64,000 nucleotides of DNA from Fragilaria crotonensis (Eukaryota; Bacillariophyta; Fragilariophyceae; Fragilariales; Fragilariaceae), in the NCBI GenBank assembly GCA_022925895.1, contig JAKSYS010000048.1:62001-126000 (forward strand), written 5' to 3'. Positions 44,801 to 54,072 of the stretch are shown here, in pieces. The notes below the pieces were generated by a model, which was not told where the DNA came from, did no database searches, and was given only the letters and a program-made list of their open reading frames with translations. The translations under genes were made by a program, and so were the position numbers. Numbering within the stretch: position 1 is the first letter of the stretch; each line of letters starts with the position of its first letter.

Positions 44801-45964
44801 CTCTAGGGCCCCGTCCATAATCATTGTGTTGGGGACACCTTCTCTCTGGAATAGGAGCGACAGCCCCTCGTGGGCTTCAGACTTCAGCTTCATCGGGTAG
44901 GCCCGGCACCAACCATCCGCAGTCGCGAAGATCTGGGCGTACGAATTATTGCGCCTCGAAGCCGTCTTCGATATAAGAGTGTCAGTAAAACACTCAATGG
45001 GTAATCGCCTGTATCGAAGCTGGCGATCGTTCGTCCGAAACCTTCGAGACAGGGTCGGGTGTAGGACAGTCCGGATCCCGCGTTGTGTCGTCGTGCTCAC
45101 AGTCCGTCGGGCCGTGGCCTTGTCAATACCCCAGTTGCGGGCGAGCATATCAGGGTCGAATTGGTTACCGACTGAATTACGCTTCAATACGCTAATCATT
45201 CGGCTCAATTCAAGAGATAGTGAACGGTCGTCAAACGTAGACGATGTTGCAGCAAGAGACAATAAAGCGGCATCGTTTCCAGTGCCAATAGAAAGTGCAT
45301 GCGAAAATGTCTTGGTCACGGAGCATAGGCGTCGAGACGGAGGCGACGCTCCAATCCGGTCCCCTGTGGCCAATATCATTTTTGTGAGTGCGTCCTCTTG
45401 CGTGGCATACGAGGTGTCATGTGGGTCGTATTCCGGTTCGTCGCTCGTCAAGGTGAAATGCGGAAGCGACTCGTACTCTTCCGGTGTTGGCTTTCGTGTG
45501 GGAAAGGACGAGGTAACACCGTGAAGGGAAAGCGGAATGACGTATGGTTTATTCGGATTGTTTGTTGGAATTGCAATTGAGTGAGTCAAGTCAGTCAAGT
45601 TGTCAGTGAGAAAGCGAGGCGTGTCACTTATCGTCACGTCATTCAGACGGACTTGCATTGTCGAAAGCAAATTGTGTTCCAACTCTGGCACCAAGATTGC
45701 TTGATGAACAAGCAAGATGATAGTTTCGCCAGTATACGGGTCGTTGTAAGCCAGTGCCGCCGACACCTGGCGCAAGTTGTTGGTAATCGGTCCGCTAGGG
45801 TGAAAGCCAGACACGTTTATGGGTCGATCATAATCGTGGACTACTAATGCATTACGGCCCACAGCACATTGATCCGCGTGAGAATCCAAGTCGGTCCGAG
45901 ATTCATTCGCGACGGACACGTCGATTGACCCGAGTACCCTCACAGCAGCAACAACGGACAAATG
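41831..45964 (-). CDS. pol: Pol polyprotein of element 2, with chromodomain-like insert
   Basis: The frame is open for 1,377 codons after the gag TGA and has no ATG before the protease, so it must be made as a Gag fusion. The protease site reads DLDSHADQCAVGR in place of the usual Asp-Ser/Thr-Gly. The pre-integrase part has no His-His-Cys-Cys finger. Integrase core: FTDTLIS, MIMDGALEQ and WSNAAEAAIRELKKG. Between integrase and RT, around 43670-43775, GWKLCVEWKDGSTSWERLADL then ESNPVELADYAV has the look of a chromodomain. RT has RKARLVAGGHMT, TADIENAYL and LLYVDDILVV; RNase H has FVDSDHAGDKRTRRS and YGDNMSVI, and the end is NPADICTKIIPGG. Confidence 0.93.
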   Translation of the reverse strand, partial: HLSVVAAVRVLGSIDVSVANESRTDLDSHADQCAVGRNALVVHDYDRPINVSGFHPSGPITNNLRQVSAALAYNDPYTGETIILLVHQAILVPELEHNLLSTMQVRLNDVTISDTPRFLTDNLTDLTHSIAIPTNNPNKPYVIPLSLHGVTSSFPTRKPTPEEYESLPHFTLTSDEPEYDPHDTSYATQEDALTKMILATGDRIGASPPSRRLCSVTKTFSHALSIGTGNDAALLSLAATSSTFDDRSLSLELSRMISVLKRNSVGNQFDPDMLARNWGIDKATARRTVSTTTQRGIRTVLHPTLSRRFRTNDRQLRYRRLPIECFTDTLISKTASRRNNSYAQIFATADGWCRAYPMKLKSEAHEGLSLLFQREGVPNTMIMDGALEQVKGMFRKKCREAGVHVKQTEPHSPWSNAAEAAIRELKKGVGRQMVRSGAPKRLWDDCLEREAYVRSMTAHDIYKLGGQVPETIVSGETADISPFALFAWYDWVMFRDTSVSYPDDAMVLGRDLGPAIDIGPAMTRKVLKENGKVVYRSTVRSLTDDELADETMSHKRREFTNKVNLILGEGFKYEDFINDPELEHLGTPIYPSYDDDVDGESTQFADADDEPEPDPDTYDQYVGASVTLPIGDSMMSGKVRGRKRSLDGNVIGKANKNPILDTRTYEVEFADGQYAEVSANIIAQNMYAMCDSEGNQYLLLAGIVGHRKDDSALDRADMHIKHGSNQQLKKTTRGWKLCVEWKDGSTSWERLADLKESNPVELADYAVTQGIDTEPAFAWWVPYTLKRRNRIIAAVNNRYHRRSHKFGIEIPKTWDDCVRLDKENGNTMWQDAVRKEMSKVRVAFQLINDDESPPLTFQEIRCHLVFDVKMENFQRKARLVAGGHMTETPASITYASVVSRESVRIALTLAALNDLEVKTADIENAYLTAPVGEKIWCRLGPEFGNDAGKKALIVRALYGLKSAGASFRNHLADCMRHLGWQSCIADPDVWLKPEIRPSDGHKYYAYCLLYVDDILVVHHDSTKSLKEIDHFFKTKDGSIGEPDFYLGAKLRITTLPNGVNAWSMSSSKYIQAAVANVKEFHKQHFPNYQWAKRTSGPFPINYAPELDTTPELDAGQAAFYQSQVGVLRWCVELGRVDIITEVSELASYMVLPRQGHLEAIFHLFNYLEKKHNARIVFDPSYATVDMSAFKECDWRAFYGDVREAIPPNSPPPRGKDVDLRMFVDSDHAGDKRTRRSRTGFLIYLNMSPINWFSKKQATIETSVFGAEFVAMKQGMEALRGIRYKLRMMGVELSGPSYIYGDNMSVIHNTQRPESILKKKSNAVCYHAIREAVAMGECLTGHVSTNENPADICTKIIPGGQKRDHLVGLILYDIADHN

Positions 45965-47467
45965 TCACTTCTTGGGATCTGCAATCTTGGCTCTCTTCTG
46001 GCGAGTGAGCGAGGGGTTGTTACGATTTCCACCGCTACCACACTTGCCGTCGCATTCGTCAGTCGACGCGACCGAGTTCGTTGAGTCAGCCGTCTCGTCG
46101 TCAACACCGGCCTTGCTCATCTGCTTGGCAAGCTGAGCTACCTGACGATTAACGACCTTTCTGATATTGTTGATTACGTCTTTCTTCGAACCTCCTTTCG
46201 ATTTGTTGACCACCTTGCTATCCTTTTCGCCGGGTTTGTGGCCGCGCTTCAAGCGTTTCGAGGCGAGATCCTTTTTCTGCTCGGAAGTCAAAGCGGAGTA
46301 TTCCTCCTTGGTGTAGTACCTATCCTCGACCTGGTCAATCTTACGTTTGCCAGTCTTCAACTCTGAGATGTTGACGGTATTCGCGGCCGTTTTAGACTTC
46401 GAAGCCTGACGAATATAATCTTGGTATAACGTTACACAAGCATCGAAGTCGTTTCGAAGACGTTCCTCAGACATAATCCGAGTTTTAACCGCATCAAACT
46501 TGTCGGTTTTGATGCCGTCGAGTAAGTACCGGACCTTCGAACGAGGGTCAATACCCGCATATCCGTGTTCGACAAGACCCTCCAACACGGAGTGTTGTTG
46601 CTTGTGGACGTTTACGTAGCGCTCGAAATCCCAACGACGCTGCTCACCATTGTAAACAGTCGACTTGAGCTTGTCCTCGGCCGTCGTGGCCATGTTGTCG
46701 ACGTTGTTGGGGCCGAGAAAGTGAGTAAAGAGGTGCTGATATGCAGCTCGTCCATCACGATGCCTCTGTGCAGGGCGTACATACGTCCAGGAATCCTTCT
46801 CACGGGTGATCGATGCAATGATCTCCCACACCTTTTCTCGGTTGACGAGGTAGACAGGGTCGGGGACCCTCGCTCCACCAGGGCTAAGCGAGTAATGAGG
46901 TGCCCTTGCAATCATTTCATCCTGCTTGGTCGGGTAGGATGTTGGAGGGTCCTCGCCCTGGGGAATGTCTTCATTCTTACGAACGACGTAGGCCAACGGA
47001 ATCTTACGTTCTCCAAGTATGGAACGAAGGTACTCTTCGATAGATTCCATAGTCTTTGGCCAATCTTTCGGATTAATCGTAGGCAAGTCACCCGTTGGAT
47101 GCTTATATGTGGACTCAAACTCTCGCAGTTCGCGAACGGTCCGGATCACGGGGAGGGTTATGTCAGGTGCCTGAACGGCACGACTGACCCGTTCCTGATG
47201 ACGCAGGTAGAATGCGAGGAGCTTCAAGTGTCCCTCGGCGCGCATGTTCACCTGAACTCCTGGCGCTGGAATAGGAGCGCCACCTGCGGGATTCGGAACG
47301 GTTCCGCCAGGTCGGCGAATAACCTTGCAGAGGCTTTCGACCTCTTCGTCGCTCAAAAGTTTAATCTCCTCGAGGTCACTCATACCCTGTTCCTCAACTA
47401 GGGCCTGAGAAGCGCTCTCAGAGAAACCGATGCGGGTGAAGACCCCGCGCATAACAGCGTTGTTCAT
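45965..47467 (-). CDS. gag: Gag protein of element 2
   Basis: The frame codes for 500 residues from ATG 47467 to TGA 45967-45965. The N-terminus (FTRIGFSESASQALVEEQG ... LSDEEVESLCKVIRRPGG) looks like a small SAM-type helical domain seen in diatom gag proteins. The centre is helical, the end is Lys-rich and basic (SKGGSKKDVINNIRKVVNRQ), and a lone CDGKCGSGG is not a zinc knuckle. Pol follows in the same frame after TGA CAT. Confidence 0.88.
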   Translation of the reverse strand: MNNAVMRGVFTRIGFSESASQALVEEQGMSDLEEIKLLSDEEVESLCKVIRRPGGTVPNPAGGAPIPAPGVQVNMRAEGHLKLLAFYLRHQERVSRAVQAPDITLPVIRTVRELREFESTYKHPTGDLPTINPKDWPKTMESIEEYLRSILGERKIPLAYVVRKNEDIPQGEDPPTSYPTKQDEMIARAPHYSLSPGGARVPDPVYLVNREKVWEIIASITREKDSWTYVRPAQRHRDGRAAYQHLFTHFLGPNNVDNMATTAEDKLKSTVYNGEQRRWDFERYVNVHKQQHSVLEGLVEHGYAGIDPRSKVRYLLDGIKTDKFDAVKTRIMSEERLRNDFDACVTLYQDYIRQASKSKTAANTVNISELKTGKRKIDQVEDRYYTKEEYSALTSEQKKDLASKRLKRGHKPGEKDSKVVNKSKGGSKKDVINNIRKVVNRQVAQLAKQMSKAGVDDETADSTNSVASTDECDGKCGSGGNRNNPSLTRQKRAKIADPKK

Positions 47468-47957
47468 GGCGTCGAGTGTAAAAGGGAAAAGGAAATCAGG
47501 GAACCAAGATTATACAAACCCAGATCCATCACCGATTCGAATATATCCCTTTAAACGGTGTGCCAATCATCTGGCCGTTGAGTTTAACCGCTATAGAATT
47601 TATCATGACTTAATAGTCTATATGTCACCAAACGAATCGTGGTTTAGCCTAAGATGGTCAGGCATGGAAAGGATGGCGCCCCATCAATCCCGATGGCGTC
47701 GTGTCGTTCGGTGCCATGCATCAAGGGTTTGAATCATCCATTAAGATGCACCAACCAGGCCACACGCCCATCTCGCGTGTTAAGGTCCACTGGTGGTAGG
47801 CAGTTCGAAGCCTGCCCAGGCATAGAGTGAAATTATCGGATTTCAGCAGGTACTCACATCGTCCAAAAACAATTCGGGACGATGGAATAACGAATGGTAT
47901 ACGCACGCGTCAAGTGCGTCTGCAAACGATGGCAAGGGCGACATGGGTCTGATAAAC

Positions 47958-48107
47958 TGAGTAAAAACGGGCGATAAAAGAAGGGACAACGATAACGAAG
48001 ACGTTCTAACTAAGATTATAACACGAATATAGCATGCGGGTGCACTCTTACCGCATACTGTCGTACAGTCGTACGGGACACGAATGTTACTTGAGCACCT
48101 TTAATCA
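47958..48107 (-). repeat. 5' LTR of element 2 (element orientation)
   Basis: 150 bp, matching the other LTR. The bases next to it inside the element read GTTTATCAGACCC on the minus strand and should be the primer site; the tRNA was not identified. The LTR itself contains GTAC-type palindromes (ACTGTCGTACAGTCGTACGG). Confidence 0.92.
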
Positions 48108-50219
48108 TGGTGGGAGGGGCCTTCGGCCTTGGGACTTGGGACAGTGGATAGTGGATACTGACTATCAGTGTTTGGAAAAACCCATTTTCGGGTTTTTGGA
48201 GAATTCGTTATATTTTTCACAAAAACACTGAAAAACACCACATTTCTTAGCACTTTGCATTTTACCCAATTTGCCAGTATAATTAACATTTGATGCTGAT
48301 GATGATTGGAGCAATTTCACACATAGTAAGGGCCTAAGCTGTGGTGTTAGAATTACTAGACAGTCGTCGGACGATGGTGCGAGCGAATGCACGACGAGCA
48401 ATCATAGTACGAGTAACAATTAACAACGCAACAACGGCAGCAGGGAAGGATAATATGTCGGTTTCGTGGGCCGACGAGGTCAAAGGCGTGACGACCACCA
48501 GTTCCAGTAAATGTACGGCTGAGAAGGAAAGGAGAACTAATATGTTTCGAGAGAACATTCCTTGAAATTAATCCAGTCATTAAAGAAGTTTGATTGACAT
48601 CTACTTCCTAACATAAATATCTCCATGAGAATCACCACAAGAACACGGACACCAGCACGGTCCAGGACCCTGGGGGAACCACCAATTAATGAATGGTTGC
48701 TGAAAAATGTATAGAAAGCTTGCCAAATCCTTCCATACCTGTGCCTCTTGTGGCATCAAGAACAAGCGAATGACGTGATACAGCAACAATGACAAACGGC
48801 TTGTGATGATGTGGACACGTTTTGACACAGTGATACAATCATGACTGAAGTACAGCATGTAGCGTTGGAGCACGAGCGAGCTTGTCCATAAACCTTATCT
48901 AGCTACTACTACTGTAGTAGCTCAAAAAAGGAAAAAAGGAACCAAAAGATTTTTTGAAAAATCGCAGCTAAAGACACCTCCTGCTTGTCAAGAACCTGCT
49001 GATCACGGCCACACACATTATTGCATAGTTGGAAGCTGGAATTGTCAGCATTCCGTCATACCTGGAGGAGCTCAAGCATATGACTCCTGCTGTACATAGT
49101 GTTTCGATGCAACTAGTAGTCAGCACGACACATTTTCATTTCACGTGAAGTTCGGTTTGTATCAAAATTTTATCTTGAAAAGCATCAACAAAATGCATGT
49201 GGCTGATTGCTAGGTTCTATTGGATGTCAGATGAATTTGTTCCTCCGATCAATCATCCTGCTGCAGCAACGCGACCAGTAACTTTGCATACTCCAGCATA
49301 AAATACTTCTCCACAATTCATCAATGATTATGCCTAGAATCATACTCTCTGTATGATGCATAACATGACAACAAGCAATAATTTCTCCGACATGGGTTGA
49401 TTTCATTGACAGCAGCAGCAGTTAATGTGGAACAAAATGAGCAGTGCTGAGCCTCAAATATGACCTTCAATTGTCACAAAAAAATGTTGATCAACAAAGT
49501 GCTAACGAAGAACCACCTCATGTCAAAATCAAGTTGCACATGTTCTTGAATCGTCTGTCAAACCAGGAAGTCATTCATCAGAGACAATATCCTTCTGTCC
49601 TTGATGGCAATGGTTGGTGGTATCAAGAAGTGGGCTGGTGGTCAATTTGAATTTTTACACCATGCAACATTGCAGGCATCAACAAAAGACGTTTTCAAAA
49701 GAATATGTTAGCAATTACTACTACGTTGGGTCTCAGTCTGGCAAACTTCAAGATTCCCAGGGGCATTTGAGAAGAAGAAATATCCACCCCTGGTGTTGAA
49801 GAACTGGTGCGGCAAGCCAGAAATATCTCTGTAAAATCACACATTTTTCTGATAAATTGGAAGACATTCACTATGAAGAAGCCTGACAATCATTGCTAAG
49901 TTATGATAAGGTATCAGTTGACAATGTTATGACTGGTGCAGTGGTTTGAAATAATGTGTCACAGGCAGCTGTCTCAAGCTCATGATTGTCCACCAGCTAC
50001 GTTGCTGCGTTACACTCCAGTATTCTTGGAAGCAAGCACAGGAGCAGTACCAGGTACTAGTAGTGGAACATTCCTTTATTGCTTGGGAAGTCTTTAAACA
50101 AAAGAAATTTGCTATAAATTGTTGATGAGAAGCGATTGTTAGACGTATAACCCTAAAAGGACCTATGTTTTTGGGGTTAAGATAGATAATTCCGGGTGTC
50201 TCTGATGTGTGACTTGTGA
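48108..50219. other. Intergenic, AT-rich, no supported gene
   Basis: Short frames at 48341-48565, 48601-48873 and 49444-49650 have no recognisable domain. The composition, rich in CAACAA and AATGAA strings, is like the stretches at 2300-3700 and 17900-19000 and suggests decayed mobile DNA. Confidence 0.4.
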
Positions 50220-50227
50220 CTTATGAG

Positions 50228-50548
50228 CAGAGACGGGAATTTCAAACCCAGCCCACCCAAACCCACGGCCCACCCAAACCCATTGGGTTAAGGGTGGGTT
50301 TTGGGTGAGCTCAGGATTTCATGGGTGGGTCTGGGTGGGCCGGCAAATCATAGCAAAAAATGACTGTAGATGTTTGCTACCGGTAGTAGTAGAGCCATCT
50401 AGTCCAGTACTAACTACTGGGTTTGGGTGGGTTTGGGTAGGTCTTGGTAGATCGTATGGGTTCTGGGTGGGTTTGGGCTGGTACTTCCGTGAGCGTAGCT
50501 TTACGTGGGTACCCATGGGTTTGATATTTTCAGAAATTCCCGTCTCTG
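50228..50548. mobile_element. hAT-type MITE with G-quadruplex-forming arms
   Basis: A 321-bp element has perfect 16-bp terminal inverted repeats (CAGAGACGGGAATTTC at 50228-50243, its complement at 50533-50548). It is flanked by an exact 8-bp duplication, CTTATGAG (50220-50227 and 50549-50556). TIRs starting CAGAG with 8-bp duplications are the signature of the hAT superfamily. No coding frame is inside, so it is non-autonomous. The left arm is C-rich with CCCA/CCCAAA units (50247-50280); the right arm is G-rich with GGGTTTGGGTGGGTTTGGG at 50419-50437. Each arm can form a G-quadruplex, on opposite strands. Confidence 0.85.
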
Positions 50549-51013
50549 CTTATGAGTGTTCGAAATCTCGATTCACTACCTTGATGCTCCTGGCTTACTG
50601 TTACTACTCTAGGGACTACGGACTCGATTCGGGGCAGAAGCATGAATGCATTGTGACAATCAGCAACACAAAGGAATACCAACTGCAGTCTTTCTTTCTC
50701 TTCGTAACGTGCGTGTTGGGGAGAGCAAAGGCTAACACTTGTCCCCCTTTGGTCGTCAACGTTTATTCCTGTACTACTAGGACGAATCGACAATAAACGA
50801 GAGAAATTCTCCATTGTGAGTTGCAGGTGTTACGTAATAGATTGATAAAACAACGCATGGATAGAATGACATCCAATTGTTGATACCGAGCCAAACACCT
50901 GCAGGTTGTATTTCACAACATGATCAGTATGGGCATGTTATCGTGCGACTGAGTCGTTACAATTGCGGCAAATGCGCCAATGATGAATTGCGTCCCCTGC
51001 TTCTCCAAAGGAT
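50549..51013. other. Intergenic right of the MITE
   Basis: After the 8-bp duplication (to 50556) nothing gene-like is supported. Confidence 0.4.
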
Positions 51014-51854
51014 TTAGAAACAGCAACTTTGTCGTCTGTTTGTCATCTTCTTATTCAGATGCGTATCATCTTTCACCAGTTTCGGTGGCATCATTAAAGA
51101 TGCCAATTCTCCAAGGCTGAGGAGGGGTTCTGATAAATGGCTGTCCTGTCGTATCATTTGATGCTTCTCGTGCGGTATTTGCAATGCATCGAGATCAGCA
51201 GCGAGAGTATCATCATCCTCAACAGCTGTCTCGGGTTCATCGTGCGTACTCTGATTGTATGTGAGCACAATAGGCGACGCAATCGAATGTCGGCGTCCGA
51301 GCTTGTGTTGCGGCTTCCTTCCCGTAGTGGTTGTCTGTTCCGCGGAATGAGTGGATCCTGATATTTCACCACCATCAGTAGGGATATTGATGCGCATTCC
51401 AATAACGAACTTCTTGGTTGATGTTGGCATGGGCATCGTAGTCTTGGATAGCGAAAATTATGTTACCACCACAAGTTACTTTTTTCTTTTTCCAATCCAT
51501 CGATTCTGTAGAACAGACGTCGGTCATCTGAGGTCCAAAGTTCCTTTGTATCTCTGTGTGGGGATCGTGGTCCTGCGTGTGAGCATGACCCCATTGACGA
51601 AGAAACTCCCCAATGAGAAACTCTGGTTTGGCAAAATACTTAAATGGCATCTGATAATCTTGAAACGAATCGTCATCAGTCAGTACAACAACTTTACACG
51701 CAATTTGTGATGACCCCGTAGAAATCACCGTTCGTTCGACACCATTTTTCAATGCCATGCAAAATTCTTCTGTCACACCTTTTTGAAAAACATTTTGCAT
51801 ATCGCCAGCTATTCCTGTAGCACTATAGTACGATAGTACCAGAATCGGACCCAT
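51014..51854 (-). CDS. Hypothetical protein, two overlapping frames
   Basis: A frame from ATG 51854 (159 codons, stop near 51375) overlaps a second frame (51436 to 51014, 140 codons). The first holds EEFCMALKNG, VVVLTDDDSFQDYQMPFKYF and LIGEFLRQWG; the second starts STKKFVIGMRINIPTDGG and is acidic later, ending RRQSCCF. A single gene would need a frame change in their 60-base overlap; the only GT-AG pair there would give an intron under 50 bp, shorter than any other here. No family is recognised. GTAC motifs near 51830 upstream would fit a promoter. Either could be chance. Confidence 0.3.
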
Positions 51855-52309
51855 CGAAAGTCGTTGTCAAGTAGTAGAATCTACGTGACACCCAACACAA
51901 GGCAGACGTGCCTGATCGGATGTCCCCAATAAACAATTCTACGAGTATCTTGAAAAGTGGACTGACGACGAAGTCCGAGGTAAATGACCGTAGTGTGTGT
52001 GCCCGTCTCAGACCAGGGAGAACGTCGGGAATACGCCTCGGGTTGGTAACGAGTGAGGTTTCGATGTAACTCATACATAAATCATCAACTGGGGACATCC
52101 GGAAACGCACCTTACATGTATTGATTCCACGTAGAAGCCAAATGAATAAGACGGATTTTCGGGATGTCGCTTCAGGACATCGATTTTCCGGATGCCTACC
52201 AGTATCGGTAGTCCTATTTATTCTGGTTCATTCGGAAACGCACCGCTGGACCGCTGTGATGGCGTTCGACGATTCAACTGGATTTCGGGCTACAAGCCAT
52301 TTCTTTAGG

Positions 52310-52360
52310 GAGTGTCCATACAAGAAACTTCGATCCAAGTTTCGATCCAAGTTCCAAGGG
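52310..52360 (+). repeat. Left terminal inverted repeat of the Harbinger element
   Basis: Contains GAGTGTCCATACAAGAA followed by two CGATCCAAGTT copies and CCAAGGG. A second copy of GTCCATACAAGAA lies inside at 52408-52420, next to TTGGATCGAAC, so the left end seems partly duplicated. Confidence 0.75.
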
Positions 52361-52553
52361 CGCATAACCAGATAATTAAAAGTTCGATTGTCTTCTCTCG
52401 AAGTGTTGTCCATACAAGAAAACTTGGATCGAACTGTCCAAGTTCTGAACTCCCAAGTTTCAACTTGAGGATCGAAGGCGAGTACTTGTACCACTGACGT
52501 GCATCATTTCGTAGCAAGACCATAAATGACATACTAACTTGCTGAAAATCACC

Positions 52554-53762
52554 ATGCTAGTATCTGAGACAATTTGGAAGAGAGGACTGTTGTCGTATGC
52601 GGACGAAATGGAACAAACGGCTTCCTTGCTTGCGAATGCTTTGGCAAATGTGGCTGCTGGGGTTGCAGTTGACGTTGCAGGAAAGAAGTCATCTTCCTCT
52701 GCAACTAGAACAAGGACACGCGGTGGATCAGCCCCTGGACGTTCATTTCGACGTCGTATCCGACGTTCGGTTGAGGACATTTACCGACAGCTAGGTGATG
52801 TGTACTTCAGGAGGGCATACAGAATGAAGTACACCACCTTCAAACGTCTTGCTAATGACCTTCGGCAGAGTATACTAGACGTATCAGGTCAGAAAGATGG
52901 AGGTCAATCCAGGCATGTTCCGAATGGCCGTATCTCACCTGATGTACGCCTTGCGTGTGCCATACGATGGTTTGCTGGAGGCTCTCCGTATGACATAATG
53001 ACGACGTTTGGTATTGGTCACACCGACACATTTAACAGTTTTTGGTACGTTGTTGAGGCAATAAACAAACATCCCAACTTTGTCATAGCATATCCTGAAG
53101 ATCATGATGTGCAGAGGGCCATCGCTGAAGGCTTTTTCAAAGTGTCAAAGGCTGGTTTCAAGTGCTGTGCCGGTGCAATTGATGGAATACTGATATGGAC
53201 ACATAAGCCCTCCAAGAAAGACTGCAGGGAGGCTGGTTGCGACGAGGGAAAGTTCAACTGCTCACGAAAGAAGAAGTATGGCTTAAATTGTCAGGCAGTG
53301 TGTGATGTCCGCGGACGAATTCTGGACATTTCTATTCAATACCCTGGTTGTACTTCCGATTGTCTTGCCTTTGAAGGCATGTCACTTCACCAAAAGCTAG
53401 AGGATGGCATCCTAGCTCCTGGACTATGTATCTTCGGCGACAATGCTTATTTAAATACAGCGTACATGGCGACACCCTATCCTGGCGTGTCTGGTGGGAC
53501 ACGAGATTCTTATAACTTTTATCACTCCCAATTGAGGATACGAATTGAGTGTACATTCGGTATGCTTACGATGAGGTGGGCAATACTGCGAAGTGCAATC
53601 CCTGTGAATGTCACAATAAAAAAGACAGTGGCTCTCGTTCTTGCACTCGCAAAACTTCATAACTTTGCATTGAAGTTGAGGATGGACGATCTGATCTCAC
53701 GTATATTGCTAATGATGAATGGAACAGCGAACTCAATGGCAGTGTGCCGTTGGTCCCAGTAA
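52554..53762 (+). CDS. PIF/Harbinger transposase (DDE_Tnp_4), C-terminus changed by a 5-bp duplication
   Basis: From ATG 52554 the frame codes for 402 residues. An Arg-rich N-terminal part precedes a helix-turn-helix-like region (ISPDVRLACAIRWFAGGSPYDIMTTFGIGHTDTFNSFWYVV). The nuclease domain has all three catalytic acids: CAGAIDGILIW (Asp), CIFGDNAYLNT (Asp) and RIRIECTFGML (Glu), and then ALAKLHNF. At 53688-53697 GATCT occurs twice in a row. Without the second copy the frame would pass into the one that runs to 53995 and holds the family's usual end (LPRDRLHSHVASIG). As written, that end is lost and a short unrelated tail is read to 53762. The catalytic core is untouched. Confidence 0.88.
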   Translation: MLVSETIWKRGLLSYADEMEQTASLLANALANVAAGVAVDVAGKKSSSSATRTRTRGGSAPGRSFRRRIRRSVEDIYRQLGDVYFRRAYRMKYTTFKRLANDLRQSILDVSGQKDGGQSRHVPNGRISPDVRLACAIRWFAGGSPYDIMTTFGIGHTDTFNSFWYVVEAINKHPNFVIAYPEDHDVQRAIAEGFFKVSKAGFKCCAGAIDGILIWTHKPSKKDCREAGCDEGKFNCSRKKKYGLNCQAVCDVRGRILDISIQYPGCTSDCLAFEGMSLHQKLEDGILAPGLCIFGDNAYLNTAYMATPYPGVSGGTRDSYNFYHSQLRIRIECTFGMLTMRWAILRSAIPVNVTIKKTVALVLALAKLHNFALKLRMDDLISRILLMMNGTANSMAVCRWSQ

Positions 53763-54072
53763 CAGTGCGAGACTTGTCGGAAGAGAGTTCGTCGTCTGCA
53801 AACAACGAGGATGTCCTTCCAATACAATTGTTGCATGGTGGCGAGCATTTTGATGATATTGGTGGTATGATTGGTCGATATAACAGACAGCGACGATACA
53901 ACAGAAATACGAGTGGACCTCTCCCGCGCGACCGATTGCACTCGCATGTTGCATCCATTGGCATCACGCGACCGACGCCACTGCCACGACGGTAGAACTA
54001 GTATCCGCGGGCCCCACCGACTCGACGTCTCCTATCTGAAATCTTATAGGCAGTGTAAACTAGTACTAGAAA

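Larger units (their letters stand above)
41526..48107 (-). mobile_element. Intact Ty1/copia LTR retrotransposon (element 2), minus strand
   Basis: The element is 6,582 bp with 150-bp direct LTRs that match by eye. Gag and pol are both uninterrupted on the minus strand, so it is recent. Copia domain order with a DSHAD-type protease, no zinc-binding pre-integrase domain and a chromodomain-like block put it in a different lineage from element 1. The flanks share only TGGT (41522-41525 and 48108-48111), a 4-base duplication where copia usually gives five. Confidence 0.93.

Noticed and set aside
41526-48107. CRISPR-like or satellite repeat from the two 150-bp matches
   Set aside because: They are the LTRs of a copia element with gag and pol between them.
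50247-50437. Interstitial telomere repeat
   Set aside because: The GGGTTT-like units are irregular and lie wholly inside a MITE with TIRs and a target duplication, so a transposon origin explains them better.
51823-52110. 95-codon minus-strand frame left of the Harbinger element
   Set aside because: No motif, and it overlaps the start of another weak frame and a repeated GGAAACGCAC string.
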